A DNA stretch of 7,773 nucleotides. Origin: Atopobiaceae bacterium (lineage in GTDB: Bacteria; Actinomycetota; Coriobacteriia; Coriobacteriales; Atopobiaceae). The stretch is taken from contig JAFWLX010000165.1 of assembly GCA_017510875.1 (NCBI GenBank), positions 1-7,773 of the forward strand, in the 5' to 3' direction. How positions within the stretch are numbered: the stretch's first letter is position 1; each line of letters starts with the position of its first letter. Positions 1-4,822 of the stretch are shown here, in pieces. Both the position numbers and the translations under genes were made by a program. A model generated the notes under the pieces. That model was not told the origin of the DNA. It saw only the letters and a program-made list of their open reading frames with translations, and ran no database searches.

Positions 1-807
1 AACAAATCGCATTTCCGTCTTAACACCCTTGATGCGGCTGACTTCCCCGAGTTCCCGGCCTTTGCGCTCGAGCGCTCCATCGAGCTGCCCAGCGAGCTGC
101 TGGCTAGCATGGTCGACAAGGTGTACAAGGTTACCTCGCGCGACACCTCGCGCCCCATCTTGCAGGGCGTCCTGCTCTCGGTTGAGGAGAACACCATTCG
201 TCTGGTGGCCACCGACTCCTATCGCCTGGCCGTATGCGATTCTAACGTGGAGACCTCATCTGCCAGCGAGGCCTTTGTAACCATTGTGCCGGGCACCACG
301 TTCCACGATGTGCTCTCGCTACCGTCCATGACCGAGGAGATTCTGGTGGGCACCACCGAGAGCCAGGTGGTCTTTGTGTTTGGAAACACCACCTACGTCT
401 CGCGCAAGATTGAGGGCAACTTCCCCAACTTCCGTCAGCTTCTTCCCAATAGCTGCAAGACCTCGGTGAAGCTTGACTCGGCAGAGCTCTCTGGAGCACT
501 CAAGCGCGTGTCGGTCATCGCCGCGTCCAATCCCTCGGTGCGCTTTGACGTTGACGTGGACGGAAAGCTGGTGCGCCTCTCGGCATCCTCGCCTGACCAG
601 GGCGAGTCGTCCGAGATGGTGGATGCCGACATCGAAGGCGAGAGCATGGCCATCGCGCTCAACTTCCACTACGTGTTTGACTGCGTGAATGCGGTGGGGT
701 CGGTTGATGAGCTTACGTTGGAGCTGCAAGGATCCATGCAGCCGGCCATCTTCAAGGCGTACGGCAAGATCAACTACCTCTACTTGCTCATGCCGGTATG
801 GATGTAG
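1..807 (+). CDS. dnaN: DNA polymerase III subunit beta (sliding clamp), 5'-truncated by window edge
   Basis: This is the ring-shaped processivity clamp that tethers polymerase III to DNA and recruits other repair and replication proteins. The frame is open from base 1, so the true start lies upstream. The visible 268 residues lack about the first 105 residues, most of domain 1, compared with the 366-residue E. coli protein. Recognisable family stretches are the early 'TLDAADFPEFP', the client-pocket motif 'ATDSYRLAVC' (fragment residues 70-79), 'RKIEGNFPNFRQLLP', and the C-terminal 'NYLYLLMPV'. The last residues read MPVWM, where most clamps have MPVR followed by L or similar. The Arg-to-Trp difference is one base (CGG to TGG). 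recF starts 3 nt after the stop, which suggests translational coupling. Identity is certain; only the 5' part is missing. Confidence 0.97.
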   Translation, partial: NKSHFRLNTLDAADFPEFPAFALERSIELPSELLASMVDKVYKVTSRDTSRPILQGVLLSVEENTIRLVATDSYRLAVCDSNVETSSASEAFVTIVPGTTFHDVLSLPSMTEEILVGTTESQVVFVFGNTTYVSRKIEGNFPNFRQLLPNSCKTSVKLDSAELSGALKRVSVIAASNPSVRFDVDVDGKLVRLSASSPDQGESSEMVDADIEGESMAIALNFHYVFDCVNAVGSVDELTLELQGSMQPAIFKAYGKINYLYLLMPVWM

Positions 808-810
808 CGC

Positions 811-1899
811 GTGGGCCTGCTGGTTGACACGCTTGAGCTACGCGATTGGCGCAACTTTGAGCAGACGGATATAGCCTTCTCGCCTGGGATGACGGTTCTT
901 GTTGGTCCCAATGCGGTGGGCAAGACCAACACGGTCGAAGCGCTGCAGCTGCTTACGGCGGGTGCGTCGTTCAGAAAGCCACGACCTGCGCAGCTGGTGC
1001 GCGAGGGCGCACAGGGTGCCAAGGTCACGGCTCACCTGCGTGGCGACGGGCGGGTGATTGACGTGTCGTGTCTGGTAGAGTCGGGACGACGCAAGTTTAG
1101 GCGCAATGGCAAGCCCTGTCATGCGTCCGACGTGCCCGAGACGCTCATGTCGGTGCTCTTTAACCCCGATGACCTTGCCTTTGTAAAGCGTGGGGCCTCG
1201 CAGCGCAGGGAGGAGCTCGACTCGTTTGGTCGGCAGGCCAACCGCGGCTTTGCCAAGGTATTGGCGGCCTATCAGCGGGCGGTGGAACAGCGTAACCGTC
1301 TGCTTAAGGAGGACGTTCCCAGCTTGGCATTGCTCGATGCCTGGGACGCATCGGTTGCCGTGGGAGGTGCTACGCTCCTTTTGGCCCGGCTTAGGCTGTT
1401 TGAGCGGCTGGTGGCCAAGGTGGGCGAGGTATATGCACAGATCTGTGGAGGCGAGCGCCTAAGCTGCGGATACGAGTGTACGTTGGGAGACGACGTGGCT
1501 GGCATGGGCCGCGACGAGCTGACGGCGCGCTATCTTCAGAGACTGGGGGAGTCTCGTACGCATGACCTGCGCAGGCAGCAGACCACGGTGGGGCCACATC
1601 GCGATGATGTGACGTTTCTCTTGGATGGGCGCGACGCGCGCAACTATGGCTCGCAAGGCCAGCAGCGCTCTATCGTGTTGGCATGGAAGATGGCCGAGGT
1701 GCAGATGTCGGCCGAGATTCTAGGGGAGCAGCCGCTATTGCTTCTGGACGACGTTATGAGCGAGCTTGACGAGAGACGTCGTGCGGCCGTGGTGAGCTTT
1801 GTACAGGGTGGCATCCAGACGGTGGTCACCACTACCAACTTGGGATACTTTCCTCCCCAGCTGCTGGAAGCCTCAAAGGTGGTGAGCTTTGATGTCTAG
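811..1899 (+). CDS. recF: DNA replication and repair protein RecF (GTG start)
   Basis: RecF is an SMC-like ABC ATPase that, with RecO and RecR, helps load RecA at single-strand gaps and stalled forks. The 362-residue product has the usual family length. Walker A GPNAVGKT lies at residues 32-39, following the typical N-terminus 'LELRDWRNFEQ'. The family motif GPHRDD lies just upstream of the ABC signature region GSQGQQR (residues 280-286). Walker B and the D-loop are LLLLDDVMSELD (residues 309-320), with D313 and D314 as the metal and catalytic acidic pair. All ATPase motifs are intact. GTG at 811 was chosen because it gives the canonical N-terminus and sits 3 nt after the dnaN stop. The Shine-Dalgarno is weak (GGATG, 800-804), consistent with coupling to dnaN. 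The 3' end overlaps the next gene by 8 nt. Confidence 0.97.
   Translation: MGLLVDTLELRDWRNFEQTDIAFSPGMTVLVGPNAVGKTNTVEALQLLTAGASFRKPRPAQLVREGAQGAKVTAHLRGDGRVIDVSCLVESGRRKFRRNGKPCHASDVPETLMSVLFNPDDLAFVKRGASQRREELDSFGRQANRGFAKVLAAYQRAVEQRNRLLKEDVPSLALLDAWDASVAVGGATLLLARLRLFERLVAKVGEVYAQICGGERLSCGYECTLGDDVAGMGRDELTARYLQRLGESRTHDLRRQQTTVGPHRDDVTFLLDGRDARNYGSQGQQRSIVLAWKMAEVQMSAEILGEQPLLLLDDVMSELDERRRAAVVSFVQGGIQTVVTTTNLGYFPPQLLEASKVVSFDV
1881..1886 (+). promoter_or_regulatory. Ribosome binding site of the DUF721 gene, inside recF
   Basis: GGTGAG matches the GGTGA part of the anti-Shine-Dalgarno complement and ends 5 nt before ATG 1892. It supports ATG 1892 over the TTG codon at 1889, which is in frame one codon earlier. 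The site lies within the last codons of recF, so translation of the two genes is probably coupled. Confidence 0.5.
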
Positions 1900-2416
1900 C
1901 TGGGAGATGGAGTTTGGTTCAAAGCCGCCGGCGCATGTGGATGGCGTGCTGCGCGAGGTGGTGGATGGCCAGATGGCGGCCCACATGAGCGCAAACCAGC
2001 GTGCCGCGCGGGCGTGGTATCGAGCAAATGGAACCCGCGAGCGCAAGCACACGGCCGGAGTCTTTCTTAAGCGTGCTCGTGTACAGGGAGCGGCGCCTAT
2101 ATTGGGCGTGTACGTTGACTCGCATGCCATGGCCACCGACTTGGGCGTAAACAAGGACATCTACCTGGCGCGTCTCTCAAATGTGGGTTTTGAGGTGTCG
2201 GGGATAGAGTTCTTAGTCTCTCGCAAGCCCCGCCAAGCGAGTGGGTCCATCCGTAAAGAGCCACCCGTACGGTACGAGCTTCCAGAGCTGACACCCGACG
2301 AGCTTGAAGAAGTGAATGCTCTGGTTGCAGAGCTACCCGAGTCTCTTCGTGCCAGCGCTTCTCAGGCCGTAGCACTCTCAATGAGAAGAGAAAAGCTCAA
2401 AAGTACCGATAATTGA
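1892..2416 (+). CDS. dciA: DUF721 domain protein, DciA-like replicative helicase-loading factor
   Basis: The product is 174 residues and overlaps recF by 8 nt. The central region (about residues 37-112) reads like the DUF721/DciA fold: a conserved Trp (W42) in 'RAARAWYRANG', then 'HTAGVFLK', a hydrophobic strand 'APILGVYVDSHAMATDL', and 'NKDIYLARLSNVGFEVSGIEFLVSR'. The C-terminal part (about 125-174) is charged and probably helical, with no domain I can name. DciA proteins help deliver the DnaB helicase at the origin in bacteria that lack the DnaC/DnaI loaders. The position between recF and gyrB matches Rv0004 of M. tuberculosis, a DUF721 protein, which is strong contextual support. The domain assignment is by eye plus synteny. 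The helicase-loading role is inferred from the family and not shown by this sequence. No membrane segment or signal peptide is visible. Confidence 0.8.
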   Translation: MSSWEMEFGSKPPAHVDGVLREVVDGQMAAHMSANQRAARAWYRANGTRERKHTAGVFLKRARVQGAAPILGVYVDSHAMATDLGVNKDIYLARLSNVGFEVSGIEFLVSRKPRQASGSIRKEPPVRYELPELTPDELEEVNALVAELPESLRASASQAVALSMRREKLKSTDN

Positions 2417-2456
2417 AAAACAGTGCCCAGAAGGCCCTCTGAGTTGCGCAGATGAG

Positions 2457-2476
2457 TTATCAACATGTTTTCAACA
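2457..2476 (+). promoter_or_regulatory. Two tandem DnaA-box-like 9-mers upstream of gyrB
   Basis: TTATCAACA (2457-2465) and TTTTCAACA (2468-2476) lie in the same orientation, start to start 11 bp apart, so on the same helix face. The first differs from the consensus DnaA box TTATCCACA at one position (C to A at position 6); the second differs at two. They lie in the non-coding spacer between the DUF721 gene and gyrB, about 170-190 bp before the gyrB start. They could be weak DnaA sites regulating gyrB or an outlying part of the origin region. This rests on pattern match alone, and AT-rich 9-mers like these can arise by chance. Confidence 0.4.
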
Positions 2477-2546
2477 ACAGAAATCGTGTAGGCCAAGCAA
2501 ATCATGCGCCCAAAGTAGTAGAATGAGCCTTCATGCCGTGCGTCAA

Positions 2547-2607
2547 GGGGCAAGGGATACGTCCTTGCGCCCCAGATCTTGGGTTTGGGAGTGTGTACCC
2601 CTTTCCC
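2547..2607 (+). promoter_or_regulatory. Structured gyrB leader with alternating G-runs and C-runs
   Basis: Hairpin A pairs GGGGCAAGG (2547-2555) with CCTTG-CG-CCCC (2563-2573): 9 base pairs with a 2-nt bulge and a 7-nt loop. Downstream, GGG-TTT-GGG (2581-2589) can pair with CCCC-TTT-CCC (2598-2607) around an internal loop. CCCA (2571-2574) can instead pair with TGGG (2580-2583), which would disrupt both. No U-tract follows, so this is not an intrinsic terminator. The region lies within the 114 nt before the gyrB start and would be transcribed only if the promoter is upstream of 2547. Function, if any, is unknown. Confidence 0.3.
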
Positions 2608-2635
2608 GCATTGGCAGACAGAGCAAGCAAGCGAG

Positions 2636-2642
2636 TAAGGAG
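2636..2642 (+). promoter_or_regulatory. Ribosome binding site that fixes the gyrB start
   Basis: TAAGGAG is a perfect stretch of the anti-Shine-Dalgarno complement and ends 4 nt before GTG 2647. The spacing is slightly short but usable. The in-frame ATG at 2533 has no such site, so GTG 2647 is the better start. Confidence 0.7.
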
Positions 2643-2646
2643 CAAC

Positions 2647-4596
2647 GTGGCTAAAAAGAATCAGGCTGCCTACGATCAACATAGCATCAAGGTGCTTGAG
2701 GGACTTGACCCCGTACGCAAGCGTCCGGGCATGTACATTGGCTCGACCAGTGCCTCTGGTCTCCACCATCTGGTGTGGGAGGTCGTGGACAACTCGGTTG
2801 ACGAGGCAATGGCCGGATACTGCACCAAGATCAAGGTCACCGTTCACCCCGACAATTCGGTGACGGTAGAAGACAACGGGCGCGGCATTCCTGTGGCGCG
2901 CCATCCGCAGAAGAGGATTCCCACCCTCGAGGTGGTTCTCACCGTGCTGCACGCGGGAGGCAAGTTTGACAACGACGCCTACAAGGTGTCGGGCGGCCTG
3001 CATGGCGTGGGCGTCTCGGTGGTAAATGCCCTCTCCAAGAGGCTCATTGCGCGCGTCAAGCGCGATGGCGGCATCTACGAGATGGAGTTTGCGCGTGGCA
3101 AGACCGTGCGCAAGATGGAGCAGGTGGGCAAGACCAAGACTACCGGTACCTCAATAACCTTCTGGCCCGACGACGAGATCTTTGAGACTACCGTCTTCAA
3201 CTTTGACACCCTGCACGACCGCCTGCAAGAGACGGCCTTCCTCAACAAGAACCTCAAGATCGTCTTGGTTGACGAGCGCGAGCTTGAGCCGCGTGTGGTT
3301 GAGTTCTGCTACTCGGGCGGCATCGTGGACTTTATCAAGTTCCTCAATGACGAGAAGACCGTGCTGCCGGGGTTGTCCCGTCCCATCTACATCAGCGGTA
3401 CCTCGGCACCCGACGCACCTGCCACGCAAAAAGGCGAGGTAGAGGTTGCCATGCAGTGGAACACTGGCTTCTCCGAGACCGTGATGAGCTTTGCCAACGA
3501 CATCTACACCGATGAGGGCGGCATGCACCTGGAGGGCTTCCGCACGGCGCTTACCAAGACCATCAACGACTATGCCCGCTCGCACAAGCTGCTTAAGGAC
3601 AAGGATCCAAACCTCACGGATGACGACATTCGCGAGGGCCTGACAGCAGTCATCTCGGTCAAGCTGCCCGACCCGCAGTTTGAGGGACAGACCAAGGCAA
3701 AGCTGGGCAGCTCGTATATGCGTACGCTTACCAACAAGATTGTCTCGCAGGGCATGAGCGACTACCTCGAGGAGCATCCCAACCAGGCTAAAGAGATCTT
3801 CAAGAAGGCTAGCCAGGCTGCCAAGGGTCGTCTTGCTGCCCAGAAGGCGCGCCAGGCAACCCGCCGCAAGGGTCTGCTTGAAAGCGCCAGCTTGCCGGGC
3901 AAGCTGGCCGACTGCTCGGTGCGTGATGCCGAGATGACCGAGCTCTTTATTGTAGAGGGTGACTCCGCAGGTGGCTCGGCCAAGATGGCTCGCGACCGCT
4001 CCATTCAGGCTGTGCTCCCACTGCGCGGCAAGATCTTGAACGTCGAGCGTGTGCAGGAGCACCGCGCCCTTTCGAGCGAGACCATTACCTCGCTCATCAC
4101 GGCCATTGGCACGGGCATTGGCCCCGACTTTGACATCAACAAGGCCCGCTATCACAAGATCGTGATCATGACCGACGCCGACGTTGACGGCGCGCATATC
4201 CGCATCCTGCTGCTCACGTTCTTCTATCGCTTCATGAAGCCCATGATTGACGCCGGTTACATCTATGTGGCTCAGCCGCCACTGTACCAGCTTAAACCCA
4301 AGGGCAAGAAGAACGGAAAGTACCTCTACACCGACGAGGAGCTGGCGCAGGAGGCTGCAAAGTTTGAGGATTCCACCAAGTACACCGTGCAGCGCTACAA
4401 GGGTCTGGGCGAGATGGACCCCGAGCAGCTGTGGGCAACCACGATGGAGCCCAAGAACCGCATCATGCTGCGCGTGACCGTGGAAGATGCCATGGCGGCA
4501 GATCGTGCCGTGGCAAACCTCATGGGCAACCAGGTGGAGAAGCGCAGGACCTTCATCCAGACGCACGCCAAGGATGTTCGCTTCTTGGACATCTAA
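2647..4596 (+). CDS. gyrB: DNA gyrase subunit B (ATPase subunit, GTG start)
   Basis: With GyrA it forms the A2B2 enzyme that introduces negative supercoils using ATP. From GTG 2647 the product is 649 residues, the usual length for the short type without the proteobacterial insert. The GHKL ATPase domain shows E45 and N49 in 'WEVVDNSVDEA' (E. coli E42/N46), D76 in 'EDNGRGIP', the lid 'GGLHGVGVSVVNALS' (116-130), and the QTK lysine K350. The TOPRIM domain has E437 in EGDSAGGSAK and the metal aspartates D510, D512 and D514 in 'MTDADVDGAHIR'. 'QRYKGLGEM' and the terminal 'VRFLDI' are typical of GyrB. An in-frame ATG at 2533 would add 38 residues that resemble no GyrB N-terminus and lack a ribosome site. 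Pairing with gyrA next door argues for gyrase over topoisomerase IV ParE. Confidence 0.97.
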   Translation: MAKKNQAAYDQHSIKVLEGLDPVRKRPGMYIGSTSASGLHHLVWEVVDNSVDEAMAGYCTKIKVTVHPDNSVTVEDNGRGIPVARHPQKRIPTLEVVLTVLHAGGKFDNDAYKVSGGLHGVGVSVVNALSKRLIARVKRDGGIYEMEFARGKTVRKMEQVGKTKTTGTSITFWPDDEIFETTVFNFDTLHDRLQETAFLNKNLKIVLVDERELEPRVVEFCYSGGIVDFIKFLNDEKTVLPGLSRPIYISGTSAPDAPATQKGEVEVAMQWNTGFSETVMSFANDIYTDEGGMHLEGFRTALTKTINDYARSHKLLKDKDPNLTDDDIREGLTAVISVKLPDPQFEGQTKAKLGSSYMRTLTNKIVSQGMSDYLEEHPNQAKEIFKKASQAAKGRLAAQKARQATRRKGLLESASLPGKLADCSVRDAEMTELFIVEGDSAGGSAKMARDRSIQAVLPLRGKILNVERVQEHRALSSETITSLITAIGTGIGPDFDINKARYHKIVIMTDADVDGAHIRILLLTFFYRFMKPMIDAGYIYVAQPPLYQLKPKGKKNGKYLYTDEELAQEAAKFEDSTKYTVQRYKGLGEMDPEQLWATTMEPKNRIMLRVTVEDAMAADRAVANLMGNQVEKRRTFIQTHAKDVRFLDI

Positions 4597-4605
4597 CCTG
4601 CGGGA

Positions 4606-4709
4606 GGGCCAAGGAATCTTTGTTTTGCGCTCGCCCTTCGCCGCACTAGGGTTTGGGCTTCTGACTCTGACCTGCTACAGAGGTCGCGTAAACAAAGATT
4701 CCTTGGCCC
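4606..4709. repeat. 20-bp perfect inverted repeat between gyrB and gyrA
   Basis: The left arm (4606-4625, beginning GGGCCAAGGAATC) is the exact reverse complement of the right arm (4690-4709, ending GATTCCTTGGCCC), separated by 64 nt. The spacer holds its own smaller hairpin: GACTCTG (4663-4669) against CAGAGGTC (4678-4685), 7 pairs with one bulged G. The element begins 10 nt after the gyrB stop and ends 113 nt before the gyrA start. Neither arm is followed by a T-tract on either strand, so it is not a standard intrinsic terminator. It could be a small dispersed palindromic repeat, an RNA stem processed by RNase III, or a supercoiling-sensitive cruciform. No open frame or tRNA-like fold is apparent inside it. 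The repeat itself is certain; its role is open. Confidence 0.9.
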
Positions 4710-4733
4710 CGCGCCAGTCGGATGGAGCTTAAG

Positions 4734-4754
4734 CCACGCCCTTATCGAGCGTGG
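4734..4754 (+). other. Small hairpin in the gyrA leader
   Basis: CCACGC (4734-4739) pairs with GCGTGG (4749-4754) around a 9-nt loop. It lies about 70 nt before the gyrA start. A 6-bp stem of this kind can occur by chance, and no regulatory role is evident. Confidence 0.25.
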
Positions 4755-4810
4755 GATGAAGGTCCAGACGACTTCAAATGCAAAGTGCTGGTAGATAGTC
4801 AACCACTCTT

Positions 4811-4816
4811 GAAGGA
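4811..4816 (+). promoter_or_regulatory. Ribosome binding site that fixes the gyrA start
   Basis: GAAGGA ends 6 nt before ATG 4823, which is good spacing. It supports translation from 4823 and therefore inclusion of the acidic N-terminal extension. The first Met near the conserved core (M109, ATG at 5147) has no visible ribosome site in front of it. Confidence 0.7.
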
Positions 4817-4822
4817 TTATTT

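Noticed and set aside
2428..2441. Near-palindrome CAGAAGGCCCTCTG after the DUF721 gene
   Set aside because: Symmetric with one mismatched pair, but it has no loop and no T-tract, so it is not a terminator. A 14-bp imperfect palindrome is weak evidence for an operator.
2519..2524. TAGAAT as a -10 box for gyrB
   Set aside because: It matches TATAAT at 5 of 6 positions, but no -35-like hexamer lies 16-18 bp upstream and there is no extended -10 TG. Too weak to annotate as a promoter.
2533..2646. 38-codon in-frame N-terminal extension of GyrB from ATG 2533
   Set aside because: The added residues resemble no GyrB N-terminus and there is no ribosome site before 2533, whereas TAAGGAG precedes GTG 2647.
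2362..3003. 213-codon - strand open frame spanning the DUF721-gyrB spacer
   Set aside because: It covers the whole spacer but also the start of gyrB and the end of the DUF721 gene, and shows no recognisable motif. A shadow of gyrB that happens to stay open.
3151..4566. 471-codon open frame on the - strand opposite gyrB
   Set aside because: It lies entirely antisense to an intact gyrB with all motifs, and its translation resembles no family I know. Long antisense frames are a normal by-product of codon bias in G+C-rich genes.
4626..4689. Spacer inside the gyrB-gyrA inverted repeat as a tRNA or small RNA gene
   Set aside because: No cloverleaf, no T-loop GTTCGA-type motif and no promoter were apparent. 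Only a short nested hairpin is visible.
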